From contig CALKIA010000187.1 in NCBI GenBank assembly GCA_937988705.1, positions 1-64,000 on the forward strand: a stretch of DNA of 64,000 bases, in the 5' to 3' direction. The DNA comes from an uncultured Chloroflexota bacterium. Lineage in GTDB: Bacteria; Chloroflexota; Anaerolineae; Aggregatilineales; Phototrophicaceae. The notes beneath the pieces are model-generated. The model had not been told where the DNA came from and ran no database searches. It saw nothing but the letters and a program-made list of their open reading frames with translations. The position numbers and the translations under genes were made by a program. This document shows, in pieces, positions 8,268-17,333 of the stretch. Positions within the stretch are counted from its first letter, which is position 1, and every line of letters starts with the position of its first letter.

Positions 8268-9608
8268 TCATTCAATCGGCACGACGTTATAATAATACGC
8301 AGCAGTTGTGCGGTCGCTGGCGAGAATGACAATTCCCGTTTCGTTGTTAACACCCTGCTTGGTCGAAGTCACGTCATTGAGTCGAGTGGCGTTCGGGTAA
8401 CGGAGGATCGGCGTCCCCAAACCCTCGGAAAAGGCAATTTCGTCAAGGGGTGTCGATTTGTAGTAGATACTACCCCCTGACTGCGGTGCGGTGGCGAACA
8501 TGTAGAGGCGACGGTTCACGTTGTCTATCAAGATGACCGGGCGGGTATGACCGTCGTGTCTGTAACCGAAGACATGATGTGTCCATGTATCGGGCGCTTC
8601 GCGAACGTACAGCATTAACAGCGGATCGTTTCCGCGGGCGGATGTTTTGCCGGCAGCATAGACAATGCCGTTTGTGTCAACGGCCAAATGTAGATGATTA
8701 TCCGCTGCTCGGTACCCTTCAATGATGATTTCCTCCTTCCACTGATCGTCGGGCGTACCGTCCACGTGAACGGCAAAATGCATCGAGTCGCGTTCGCGGT
8801 TGCTCCACGTTATCCCGATTTGTCCATTAAACGCAATGATAGCGGAAATGTCATTCAGCGCTGTGGATGCGCCGGAGGCGGGTAACGGGTAGGAATCAAG
8901 CCAAACCTGATCTTCTCCACTCGTTCGGCGAACCACCACCTGACCGTGAAACACATATGTGATCCACAACTGCCTGAGCGAGTCCTTTGCCAATGTGACC
9001 GCTTGCGCGCTTCCCGGCGTAACAACCACAGGATAGCCCGCATCGCGCGTATATTGTTTGGTTATCGGATCGTAGCTATAGCGATAGAAAAAGCCTCGTT
9101 CGTCAAGCGGAGTCGTCCGCGGAATGCTGGCCGGAACGTGCGAGATGACGTAGAGTTTTTGTGTGGTTTCATCCCACAAACAATCGGAATGAACTCGGTC
9201 ACGTTCATCCAGCACCGTGCCCGTATCTTCCCAGTGTTGCTCATCCCAATTCAGATGATAAATATGATGCGACTGATCGGCGGCATTAAACATGTCGGCC
9301 CACCAGGAGCCGTCATTCCACCAGAGCGTGCTCTGAGATTTCCCCTCCGTTGGGGAACTGTAATCAGCGTTCGCAAAACTGAGACTGCGGTAACCGATAA
9401 TTTGATTGTCGCTCTGCGACTGCACTGAAGGTAGCGCGATCGCAACGAACCAACTGATGAGCATCAGGACGCCGAGTACTGCTGACAGGATCCACTGCGC
9501 ATGCGTACGAGTACTTAGGTGCTGGAGGCGCTTAAGCGATTGATTCAAACAGACCTCACAATTACATTGCCGCGGTGCGATGAGACACACCTCCAATCGT
9601 ATCATCAT
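8268..9608 (-). CDS. Membrane-anchored propeller-like protein, function unknown
   Basis: A 446-residue protein with one hydrophobic segment near residues 35-60 (WILSAVLGVLMLISWFVAIALP). The large outer part contains repeated beta-rich units with Trp/Tyr and Asp-boxes-like turns (LWWNDGSWWADMFN, LWDETTQKLYVISH, LRQLWITYVFHGQVVV, NRRLYMFATAP), suggesting a beta-propeller as in sialidase-like or WD-like lectins. No catalytic signature was recognised. The open frame continues upstream to 9707, but that part runs into an IS-derived region. The ATG-ATG at 9603-9608 is the likeliest start, although the site has no clear ribosome-binding sequence. The short cytoplasmic part has CxCxxC. It is convergent with the phytase. 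Confidence 0.55.
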   Translation of the reverse strand: MMIRLEVCLIAPRQCNCEVCLNQSLKRLQHLSTRTHAQWILSAVLGVLMLISWFVAIALPSVQSQSDNQIIGYRSLSFANADYSSPTEGKSQSTLWWNDGSWWADMFNAADQSHHIYHLNWDEQHWEDTGTVLDERDRVHSDCLWDETTQKLYVISHVPASIPRTTPLDERGFFYRYSYDPITKQYTRDAGYPVVVTPGSAQAVTLAKDSLRQLWITYVFHGQVVVRRTSGEDQVWLDSYPLPASGASTALNDISAIIAFNGQIGITWSNRERDSMHFAVHVDGTPDDQWKEEIIIEGYRAADNHLHLAVDTNGIVYAAGKTSARGNDPLLMLYVREAPDTWTHHVFGYRHDGHTRPVILIDNVNRRLYMFATAPQSGGSIYYKSTPLDEIAFSEGLGTPILRYPNATRLNDVTSTKQGVNNETGIVILASDRTTAAYYYNVVPIE

Positions 9609-9709
9609 TAGGTACTGCTGAACTAGACCGTTGAGAATTCGCGCTTGACGTTCGCCGCGGTTGTCGTAGGATTCGGAGCCACAATCGGATTGTTCACGGA
9701 ACCCCATCT

Positions 9710-10498
9710 GTGTCTGACCTCACCCAGCTCCTCAATGTGGTACTCTTGCTGGTGATCCTGTTCATGCAGCGTCGTGTGCTTCAGCGCTGGTTCCAAGAAC
9801 TGCGTGGCACCTAGTAGCAACGTCCACGCCGCTGGAAACCCCAGTTGCCGCATGACTGCCTGCATTGTCAGAGCGGTGTGAAGCTGCACAAGCTGCGTTC
9901 CAAAGCCGACATTTGTCCATATGCCGAGCGGAAAAACCGCCGTGGACGTAATAAAAGGGCCTCTATACGCGGATATGCATGCCCCAATCCGCACTGCGAC
10001 TACTGTGGTGTGATCGACGACCACCTCCATGCCCTCGTCGGGTATGGTGCGCACAACGGGATTCAGCGGTTCAAGTGCCAAGCCTGCGCCAAAGTCTTCA
10101 CCAGTCGCATCAACACCCCGCTGAGCAAGGCGATCCCCTCCCTGCATGCCGGGGGACGCACCAAAGTGGATGCCTTCGCGCTCGTGCATGACGTCCAGCT
10201 CCGTCTCCTCATCCAGACGGCCTTCGTTGAGCGGATTAACCTCACCTTTCGTCAGTCGGTCGTGGCTCGCTTCCGTCGCACGTGGGCATATGCTCAGTTT
10301 GAGCGTCATTTGCTCCTGCATTGCGAATGGTTTCGCCTCTACTGCCAGTTCATCCGGGCGCACGAATCGCTGGCACTCGAAGTTCCCGGTCTGAAGCGCC
10401 GCTTTCGTTCGTGGTCTCCGGCGATGGCGCTTAAGCTCACCGACCATCTGTGGCCGGTTCACGACCTGCTGCACTACCCCGTGCCGCGGGTCGCTTGA
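9710..10498 (+). pseudogene. IS1-like transposase, internally deleted
   Basis: Remnant of an IS1-related DDE transposase of a type I associate with Chloroflexota. Reading from GTG 9710, the hydrophobic N-terminal segment (LTQLLNVVLLLVILF, then QRRVLQRWFQELRG) stops at two adjacent TAG codons (9812-9817). The frame then resumes with the zinc-ribbon region (HDCLHCQSG, CPNPHCDYCG, FKCQACAKVFTSR). The usual helix-turn-helix and first catalytic Asp region is missing after NTPL. It rejoins at SLHAGGRTKVDAFALVHD, skips more, and ends with the catalytic-Glu region TAFVERINLTFRQSV. So there are at least two internal deletions plus stops. The longest surviving frame is 9845-10498. Exact element ends were not found. 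Confidence 0.8.
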
Positions 10499-10916
10499 AG
10501 TTTTGAAACAACAAAACACCCAATTAAGAGCGAGGTGTTACAGCGAGATCTTGTGTTTTCCACCCCGTTGACAGTATTTGGGACTAGTGAATGCTTTTTG
10601 CCTCCACGACTGGAACGCGAAAGCACGTTTTGAATTGTCGACGATTCCTATTTGCTGCGCCTAGGTCACCGGTAGGACCCACGGACAACGCCAGTAGTAC
10701 CCGTGAACGGAAAGGCTCGCTTGACCGCAATCCGGGCAGGTACTCAAGACGAATCATACAGTTTAGTTCAGCAGTACCGTGTTTGCCCGTAGCGGTTGCT
10801 AATCCAGAAAGCATTTTGGATCGTGTCAGTCGTACATCCAAGAGCACACATCTGTCGTGCCGCCAAGGGTTGTGCACTGGTTACAATGGACAGAAACGAG
10901 ACCAGAGTACAGATCC
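10499..10916. other. Non-coding stretch before the LuxR-type activator
   Basis: No convincing gene in either strand. The left part probably belongs to the decayed IS1-like element. A TTGACA at 10568-10573 could be a -35 box but has no good -10 partner; TACAAT near 10882-10887 is a possible -10 for the downstream gene, without a clear -35. Confidence 0.4.
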
Positions 10917-13550
10917 ATGTCTTTGCTGCGCACAAAAATTCAACTACCACCTCTGCGCGTTCAGCATGTTCAACGTGAACGAGTGCTGCGGCGTTTGGTG
11001 AACGCACCTCATCCACAGACGCGTTTGATACTTGTTTCTGCTCCGGCGGGGTTTGGGAAGTCCTCCTGTTTAGTCGAGTGGGGGCACCAATTGCGCAAAA
11101 AAGGGGCGTTGGTGGCGTGGTATGCGCTGGATGAACACGACAATGATCCTGTGCGCTTTGGAACGTACCTCCTAGGTGCTTTTCAACAAGTGAGCAGCTT
11201 ATTCCAAGCCTCTGATTATCCCAAACAGATGGGGGTGCAAGAAACGATCTATCACATCCTCAATACCGTAGGCGACCTACAGTCACAGAGTATCTTAATT
11301 CTGGATGATTATCACCTGATCACCGATCCGCAAATTCATGACGCTGTCGGCTTGATGACAGAATATCTCCCAGAGAACATGTGCCTCGCGCTTGGTACAC
11401 GTGCCGATCCGCCCCTGCCGCTTGCGCGTCTGCGGACACAGGGTTTGATCACCGAAGTGCGCGTGGCCGATCTCAGATTCCAAAAAGAGGAGGTGGCCGA
11501 TTGGCTGCAAGCCATGCTCGGCTGGATTCCCTCGGAGCGGCTGCTCAAGCAGCTTGACGGGCTGACCGAAGGCTGGGCAGTCGCACTTGCTCTAATCCTG
11601 ATGAACCAATCACTGACCAATGAGCAGACGCTGGAAAATCAGCTCGTCCGCTATTCGCTTACGCAGCGGCACATTTTCGATTACTTTGCACAGGAAGTGT
11701 ATGAGCGGCAGTCTGAACCATTCAAAGCGTTTCTGCTTGATACATGTGTCCTTGACGGGTTGAATCCCGAAGTGTGTACCGCGCTGACGGGCAGACCCGA
11801 TGCGCCGCTCATACTAAACCAATTGGCGACGGGTAGTCTGTTCATTGTGCCGCTCTCCGAAACCGAACCGCTGTATCGCTATCACCATCTGTTTGAACAA
11901 TTTCTGCGTCAGGGGCTGGAACTGACTGACCATGCGCGCTATCTCCACCAGCATTATCGGGCATCACAGTGGCACGAAGCGCATGACAACCTCGTCGAGG
12001 CAGTGCAGCACTGTCTGGCGGCGCAGAATTTCGATTCCGCCGCGCAGTTGATCGAAACACGAGTGTGGGAAACACTGACCTCGCGAGGCGAGATCACGAC
12101 GATTTTAAACTGGCTAACACGCTTCACCGACGAGGTATTGAAGAGCCGTCCCCGTCTTTGCCTATATTTCTCACGCGCGCTCTATTTGAACGGTGATGTC
12201 AAAGGCTCCCGACATTATCTTGAGCTTGCCGCACAGACGTTGAAGGATGCTGAAAGCGGCATCCCTAACCGTCAGGCGCTCCAGACCATCGCCTTCAACT
12301 ATCAGGCGACGCTGGCAGCGTATCAGGGCGATATTGAAGCAGGGCGGCGCTGGATCGAGCAGGCGAACGCGCAGCAGCATACCGTTGACGCCCTGGATCG
12401 GGTGCGCATCGCCAATACGTACGCATTTCTGCACTATCTGATCGGCAATGTTTCGGCAGCTCGCGGGGCTTATCAATCGGCATTGGAACAGGCGGAGCAG
12501 CTACAACACCATTATTTGATGCTCGACGCGCATTACTATCTGGCGCAGACCGATCTGCTGGCGGGGAAACTCGACTTAGTTGAGGCACGCTGCCAGGGCA
12601 TACTTACGCAGTATTATCCTGCGAAGATGGGGCCACTCAGCGCACTGATGCTGCCGTTGGCGGCGGTATACTACCAACGCAACCGGATCATTGAGGCAGA
12701 AGCTACACTGCGCGAAGCAATTGCGCTCGCTCGGCGTAAGAACATCCCCGATTTACTGTGGTTCGCCCATCTGAACCTCGCAGAGATTCTGTTGGCACGG
12801 GGCGAATTTAACGAAGTCGAAGCGAGCATGGCGCAAGCGCAGAGCTACGCACGTGGCTTCCAGAGCCCGATAATATCATCGGTCATTGGTGCAGCGGGCG
12901 CGCACCTCGCCCTACGTTTGAGTCAGCTCGAAGCAGGGGCGGAGTGGGCCGCCGCCTACCAGACAACGAAAGAGCGTGGGTTCCACCGAGACTACGAAGA
13001 CCTGACACTGGCGCGAATTTGGCTGGCACAGGGAAAACTTGACCAAGCGTTAGCATTTCTGGAGCAGCTTATTGCCAGCGCCGACACGGGAGGGCGACTG
13101 GGCAGCGCGATCAGTGCGAAATTCCTGCAGGCACTGGCATATCAAGCGAAAGGTCAGATGAATGAAGCGCTGTCAGCGCTCGAACCTGTGCTTGTGCACG
13201 CCGAGCGCGAAGGTTTTGTCCGTCTGTTTCTGGATGCCGGACCGCCTGCACTCAAACTCTTGCGCCTCGCCGTCGATCGGCACATCGTCACTGACTATGC
13301 AGCTTATCTGCTAGACGCAGCTGCTCAGAATGCAAGCGCACAGCACCCCTCTGATACGCTAACCGAGCGTGAAATTGACGTGCTGAAGTACATAGCAGCT
13401 GGTGCCAGCAACCAAGCGATTGCGGATGCGTTTGTCATTAGTTTGGGTACGGTCAAAAGCCATATCCACCACATCATGAACAAGCTCAACGCGCAAAACC
13501 GTACCGAAGCCGTCAGCAAAGCCCGGAGCTTGCATATCCTCGCGGATTAA
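10917..13550 (+). CDS. MalT-like ATP-dependent LuxR-family transcriptional activator
   Basis: Large STAND-type regulator, 877 residues. A Walker A motif (SAPAGFGKSS, residues 41-50) and Walker B (SILILDDYHLI) form the NTPase core. A long helical TPR-like middle follows (repeats such as ALDRVRIANTYAFLHYLIG). The C-terminus is a GerE/LuxR helix-turn-helix (LTEREIDVLKYIAAGASN, then LGTVKSHIHHIMNKL). By analogy with MalT it would bind ATP and an inducer, oligomerise and activate promoters; the inducer is unknown. The frame is open from 10857, but homologues begin with a Met-Ser-x-Leu-x-x-Thr-Lys pattern, which fits ATG 10917. No ribosome-binding site is obvious. Confidence 0.85.
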   Translation: MSLLRTKIQLPPLRVQHVQRERVLRRLVNAPHPQTRLILVSAPAGFGKSSCLVEWGHQLRKKGALVAWYALDEHDNDPVRFGTYLLGAFQQVSSLFQASDYPKQMGVQETIYHILNTVGDLQSQSILILDDYHLITDPQIHDAVGLMTEYLPENMCLALGTRADPPLPLARLRTQGLITEVRVADLRFQKEEVADWLQAMLGWIPSERLLKQLDGLTEGWAVALALILMNQSLTNEQTLENQLVRYSLTQRHIFDYFAQEVYERQSEPFKAFLLDTCVLDGLNPEVCTALTGRPDAPLILNQLATGSLFIVPLSETEPLYRYHHLFEQFLRQGLELTDHARYLHQHYRASQWHEAHDNLVEAVQHCLAAQNFDSAAQLIETRVWETLTSRGEITTILNWLTRFTDEVLKSRPRLCLYFSRALYLNGDVKGSRHYLELAAQTLKDAESGIPNRQALQTIAFNYQATLAAYQGDIEAGRRWIEQANAQQHTVDALDRVRIANTYAFLHYLIGNVSAARGAYQSALEQAEQLQHHYLMLDAHYYLAQTDLLAGKLDLVEARCQGILTQYYPAKMGPLSALMLPLAAVYYQRNRIIEAEATLREAIALARRKNIPDLLWFAHLNLAEILLARGEFNEVEASMAQAQSYARGFQSPIISSVIGAAGAHLALRLSQLEAGAEWAAAYQTTKERGFHRDYEDLTLARIWLAQGKLDQALAFLEQLIASADTGGRLGSAISAKFLQALAYQAKGQMNEALSALEPVLVHAEREGFVRLFLDAGPPALKLLRLAVDRHIVTDYAAYLLDAAAQNASAQHPSDTLTEREIDVLKYIAAGASNQAIADAFVISLGTVKSHIHHIMNKLNAQNRTEAVSKARSLHILAD

Positions 13551-13644
13551 ACCCACAAATCTAACTTCCGGTTGATGACAGCCACAGGGGGTTTACGACT
13601 ACTCTGAGGATAGTTCGATAAAGTTCAACCCGGAGGAAAACCTC

Positions 13645-14304
13645 ATGATCGACCCCGCATCCGACCACTTTAATCAGTGGGGCTATATGGTGATCTGGAT
13701 CATCCTGTTCGCCGTGATGCTCCTGTTTGTACCCTTCTACAAGAAGTCCCAACGTAAACCGAGCAGCGCCTATCTCGCCTTCATCATCGCGCTGGCGCTG
13801 GAGATGTTTGGCGTCCCGCTCAGTATGTATGTCATCACCTGGTTGATCGGCACCACACTCCCGGATGGTGTGTTGTACGGACATACCTTGCAACCGTGGA
13901 TCGGTCACTGGGGCATGTACATCGGCACCGTGCTGATACTGTGCGGTGTCGGTCTAGTGATCATTGGTTGGCGCGTCATTCACAAGCGCTTCTGGAGTAA
14001 GGAAGAAGGTGAAGGCGAACTGGTCACCGACGGAATTTACGACTATATCCGACACCCGCAATATACCGGCTTCATGCTTGTCACGCTCGGCATGATCCTC
14101 GACTGGGCGACCCTGCCGCTGCTCATCATGTGGCCCATTCTGGTCGTCGTTTACTACCGTTTGGCCCGCATGGAAGAACGTGGGATGCTGGCGCAGTTCG
14201 GTTCTGCCTATGAGCTGTACCGCTCGAACACGGGGATGTTCCTGCCGAAGCTGCTCCATCGTCAGTCGGCGGCGCAGGTGGCACACAAAGCCTCATCTCG
14301 CTGA
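13645..14304 (+). CDS. Isoprenylcysteine methyltransferase-like membrane protein
   Basis: Integral membrane methyltransferase of the ICMT/PEMT-like superfamily, 219 residues. Several hydrophobic helices (YMVIWIILFAVMLLFVPF, AYLAFIIALALEMFG, MYIGTVLILCGVGLVIIG) precede the SAM-binding C-terminal signature GIYDYIRHPQYTGF, then LARMEERGMLAQFGSAYELY, which holds the conserved RHP and the E-R-x5-F-G pair. Bacterial members methylate small lipophilic substrates, but the real substrate here is unknown. GGAGGAAA lies 8 bases before the ATG. The next two genes follow with short gaps, suggesting a three-gene unit. Confidence 0.75.
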   Translation: MIDPASDHFNQWGYMVIWIILFAVMLLFVPFYKKSQRKPSSAYLAFIIALALEMFGVPLSMYVITWLIGTTLPDGVLYGHTLQPWIGHWGMYIGTVLILCGVGLVIIGWRVIHKRFWSKEEGEGELVTDGIYDYIRHPQYTGFMLVTLGMILDWATLPLLIMWPILVVVYYRLARMEERGMLAQFGSAYELYRSNTGMFLPKLLHRQSAAQVAHKASSR

Positions 14305-14325
14305 AGCGAGGGAAAGAGTCCTCTC

Positions 14326-14862
14326 ATGTCTAAAAACCTTCTCATTGGCGTGGCACTGGCGGTTCTGCTGGCGTGCGGTCTGTTGACCGCCGCCGCACCC
14401 GCCCTTTGGAAGCAGATCACCGACTTCAACCATGTCAACGATCTGGCCCAGCACATTGCGAATTTTGATCTCCCCGCGGGTTATCGGCCAGATTACGCGG
14501 TCGAGATGCTCGGATACACCGTTGTCGCCTATCAGGGTGAAGATGAATATAGCCACCTCTCACTGCTGCAAGCGCCGTCTGGAGTTATCCCGGACGATGC
14601 AGCGCTCGATGGGTATATCCCGGATGACCGTGCCAAGACGCGCTGGAACGAAGCGACACTGGTGCGGACAGAGCAGCGAACAATCTGCGATCAGGCTGCG
14701 ACCCTCACGGTGAGCGAACGGACGAATTCGGAAGGACGACGTTATCGCAGCCTGAATCTGGTTTTTCAGGGTCGAGAGGGTACGGCGCTGCTGGTTATCA
14801 ACCAACCTATATCCATGTGGAATGACGACCAGATCGAAGCCTTCATCGCCTCCATCCACTAG
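14326..14862 (+). CDS. Exported or membrane-anchored protein of unknown function
   Basis: A 178-residue protein with an N-terminal hydrophobic segment (LLIGVALAVLLACGLLTAAAP) that may be a signal anchor; LACG resembles a lipobox but lies inside the hydrophobic core. The rest is a soluble alpha/beta domain (FDLPAGYRPDYAVEMLGYTVVAY, split over residues ~45-67, later EGTALLVINQP). I do not recognise the family. It sits between a methyltransferase-like and an FMN-binding-type gene, 21 bases after the former. Confidence 0.55.
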   Translation: MSKNLLIGVALAVLLACGLLTAAAPALWKQITDFNHVNDLAQHIANFDLPAGYRPDYAVEMLGYTVVAYQGEDEYSHLSLLQAPSGVIPDDAALDGYIPDDRAKTRWNEATLVRTEQRTICDQAATLTVSERTNSEGRRYRSLNLVFQGREGTALLVINQPISMWNDDQIEAFIASIH

Positions 14863-14872
14863 GAGGCACCGC

Positions 14873-15220
14873 ATGAACACGCATCTCAGGGAGCGTGTCG
14901 AGGCACTACTTGGGCAGTATAGTGAGGTCACATTGGGGACTTGCGGACAAGTGGGTCCCCAGCTGACCTTCGTCTCGTGTGAACTGCGGAATCATGTGCT
15001 GCTTCTCTTTCTAGCGCGCAGTTCCGATCACCTGTTCAATCTCGAACAGCAATCGCAGCTTGCGCTGCTTACGCCCACATGGAAGCTCGATGGACAGGCT
15101 GACTCATCAGGCCAAGTCGCGGCGCCGCACAGCTGGCAAATTGTCGTGTCCGTCCAGCCAAGCCGCCTCCACATCCTGTCCGATGACGGGCAAAGTATCG
15201 TCGAAACTATCGACTTCTAA
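14873..15220 (+). CDS. Small pyridoxamine 5'-phosphate oxidase-like protein
   Basis: A 115-residue protein resembling the FMN-binding split-barrel (PNPOx-like) family: LGTCGQVGPQLTFVSCELR, then LLLFLARSSDHLFNLEQQSQLALLTPTW (given in part), where the strand order S-x-D-H-L-x-N-L and A-L-L are typical. AGGAGG at 14861-14866 is 6 bases before ATG 14873. The open frame starts at 14822, but the extra part overlaps the previous gene. Flavin binding and substrate are inferred only from resemblance. It may be the last gene of the 13645-15220 unit. Confidence 0.5.
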   Translation: MNTHLRERVEALLGQYSEVTLGTCGQVGPQLTFVSCELRNHVLLLFLARSSDHLFNLEQQSQLALLTPTWKLDGQADSSGQVAAPHSWQIVVSVQPSRLHILSDDGQSIVETIDF

Positions 15221-15594
15221 AGGCGAACTTCAATCGAGTTAGGTAGAGCAAACGACCTCATGAAGCAACGGATTGGAACAACCGCGCTTGGCGGTCGATA
15301 CGAGATAAAGACATGAGAAATTCTGGCCATCATCAATTCCATGGAAAACAATGAATGATGCAGTCAACAGCGTTTGCTCGTCTTTACGATGATCATTATA
15401 GCCCGTTTCCCGTCGTCGCAATGGCTGCGGCAGATTTCCACCCTTCAGGCTCACTGGCATATGCGCTGACCTCCGTGGTTGCTCTCGCGCTGCGTTTCGT
15501 CCGGTTTCTCAGCCGCAAGGGTAGCATGCCGCACCGCCGTCAAAGCCGTGGCCAGCTTCGGCGACGGGCGCGCGCCTGGTTGGTGCCGCTCCGC
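15221..15594. other. Stretch without a recognised gene
   Basis: Several overlapping open frames of 60-140 codons exist on both strands, none with family motifs or a good start. It may hold a decayed gene between the PNPOx-like gene and the Nudix gene. I see no promoter, hairpin or repeat that stands out. Confidence 0.35.
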
Positions 15595-16113
15595 TCAGGC
15601 GCGCCCGTGCCGCCCGATGGGTGCCGGCGGGCTATGCGGCGATACTCGTGCGCCCAACGCCAGGATCAACGCGCCATGTCCTTGGAAGTCCTGTTCACTC
15701 AGCGAATTTATGTCGATCCACAATGGCTCATCAAGGCCTTCATCTGGCGTGAAGTGCGTCGCGCCGATCTGCGTGGATAACGGCTCACAGCGGAAGAAGA
15801 ACAGGAACCCGTGAAAAGCGAGATCCAGCGGGTCGTAGTAGAAGAAATCGGTTTGAAAATGCAGGAATTCCTCCACTGTGACGGCAATGCCCGTCTCTTC
15901 GTGCACTTCCCGGATCAGAGCGGCATCCATCGCCTCCCCTTTTTCAATACCCCCGCCGGGCAGAACATACCGCTGAGTATAGGTGGCGCGCACCACCAGC
16001 AGCTGCTGGTTCTGCACAATCAGCCCATAGACTGACGGTCGCTGAATCAGGGTTTCCGCATCGACGAACCTCTCGGCATTGAAGAGAGTTCGGCATTTCA
16101 CCTGCACTCCCAT
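15595..16113 (-). CDS. Nudix hydrolase
   Basis: Nudix-family pyrophosphohydrolase, 172 residues. A complete Nudix box is present at about residues 50-72 (GGIEKGEAMDAALIREVHEE, then TGI), matching G-x5-E-x7-R-E-V-x-E-E-x-G-I. It would hydrolyse a nucleoside diphosphate linked to another moiety with Mg2+; the substrate is not predictable. The frame extends to 16233, but the ATG whose first base is 16113 has GAAAGGCGGA just upstream and starts at the conserved MGVQVKCRTLF, so I use it. It is divergent from the methyltransferase pseudogene. Confidence 0.85.
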   Translation of the reverse strand: MGVQVKCRTLFNAERFVDAETLIQRPSVYGLIVQNQQLLVVRATYTQRYVLPGGGIEKGEAMDAALIREVHEETGIAVTVEEFLHFQTDFFYYDPLDLAFHGFLFFFRCEPLSTQIGATHFTPDEGLDEPLWIDINSLSEQDFQGHGALILALGARVSPHSPPAPIGRHGRA

Positions 16114-16176
16114 TATCCGCCTTTCTGTAACTGCCCCGTCCACATAGTGAGAGCTAAATTCGAGGAGAAATGATAC

Positions 16177-16904
16177 ATGGCACGCACTGAATCGAAAATG
16201 ATTATGGGCTACCTGCCCATCGAGGAGCGCCACTACCCGGCGCTCCTTCCATTAGTCGCACCTGCGACTCCCGCCGTGCGATTGCTCGATCCGTTCGCCG
16301 GAGAAGGCGCATTCCTCGAAGCGGCGGCGAAAGCGTGGAACCTCACACCCTACGCCAATGAACTCGATGGGGAGCGGGCGGCGGCGTGCATCACCCGTTT
16401 TGGCGCGACGCAGGCATTACGCTGTGACGTAGAGCGGTTGGTAGCCTCCAACAACGTGTTTGGCACCGCGTGGTTGAACCCACCCTATAATCACGACGCG
16501 AGTGCGTCGGGCCGCAAGCGGGTCGAGTTCCGCTATCTGTGCCATGCGTGGAAATGGGTGCAGGACGGCGGCTTGGCGCTCTGGTGCATCTACCGCCAGC
16601 ATATCACCAGCGAAGCGGCAGCATTCCTTGCCAAACACAGCAACCGCGTCGAGGTGTGGGCGCTGCCGGGGAAAGCACTTGGGCGAAAATGATCAGATGG
16701 TGGTCGCGGCGATCAAGGGCGTGCCGCTTGATCCCGTCGCGCACTATGAGCAGATCGTCCGCGACCGTGATAATCCACAGCCGCACACCGTCCAAGCAGA
16801 ACCGCTCTACCGGTTGCCCGCCCCGCGCCCGATTCAGCGGTTCGTGTTCGCACCGGATATGCTCGATGAGGCATCCGGGCTGAAGCTGATCGAGGAGCAG
16901 GGCC
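16177..16904 (+). pseudogene. DUF6094-like DNA methyltransferase, frameshifted and truncated
   Basis: The first frame (16177-16692) encodes a Rossmann methyltransferase with SAM-binding motif LLDPFAGEGAFLEAA and catalytic motif WLNPPYNHD, typical of N6-adenine/N4-cytosine methylases. It resembles proteins with DUF6094. After VWALPGK the family sequence moves to another frame (HLGENDQMVVAAIKGVPL), consistent with one extra base in the run of G and A at 16668-16674. The second frame continues to about 16904 (LYRLPAPRPIQRFVFAPDML) and is then cut by a transposase fragment. AGGAG 16160-16164 precedes the ATG. A single sequencing error could explain the frameshift but not the truncated end. Confidence 0.7.
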
Positions 16905-17165
16905 CGTTCGGTACGCGAGGAAATTCTCGACCGGGTCATCATTTTGAATGCGGCGCACCTGAAGTAGGTGCTGCGCGAGTATGAGCATTTCTTCAACACA
17001 GCGCGACCGCATCAAGGGATTGGGCAAAAGACCCCGATCCACCCCCAGCAAGGTCAATCAGCGGGACAGTCAAACGGCGCGATCAACTCGGCGGTGTACT
17101 CCACGACCACTATCGAACTGCTTAACCCAAGGGAAACACCGCGCGGATAAGGTTTTTTGCTACTA
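16905..17165 (+). mobile_element. 3' fragment of an rve-type IS transposase
   Basis: The frame from 16911 reads VREEILDRVIILNAAHLK, an in-frame TAG, then VLREYEHFFNTARPHQGIGQ and KTPIHPQ. This is the C-terminal signature (R-P-H-Q-G) of the integrase-type transposases found elsewhere in the window. The segment ends at an IS-like right end (GCGGATAAGGTTTTTTGC, 17147-17164). It sits directly on the broken end of the methyltransferase gene. The next ~170 bases to the GH3 stop codon hold nothing recognised. Confidence 0.65.
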
Positions 17166-17333
17166 CAGGATATGAAATCGGTTTGAGGTATCACACGAAT
17201 GCTTCAGAACGCTTGTGCGAAATGCTGATTTCGCAATGCTGAACTACGGCAAAGATGGTACTATATCTCGACAGTAGATAGTTCATTTTAAGCTCAAAAC
17301 TCGAATAGCCGCTATTTCGGAGTCAGTGCATCG

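Noticed and set aside
9623..10519. 298-codon minus-strand frame over the IS1-like remnant
   Set aside because: The plus strand carries recognisable zinc-ribbon and transposase blocks; the minus frame has no known motif and is a shadow.
15355..15780. 141-codon plus-strand frame between the PNPOx-like and Nudix genes
   Set aside because: Arg-rich composition, no ribosome-binding site, and it overlaps the end of the well-supported Nudix gene.
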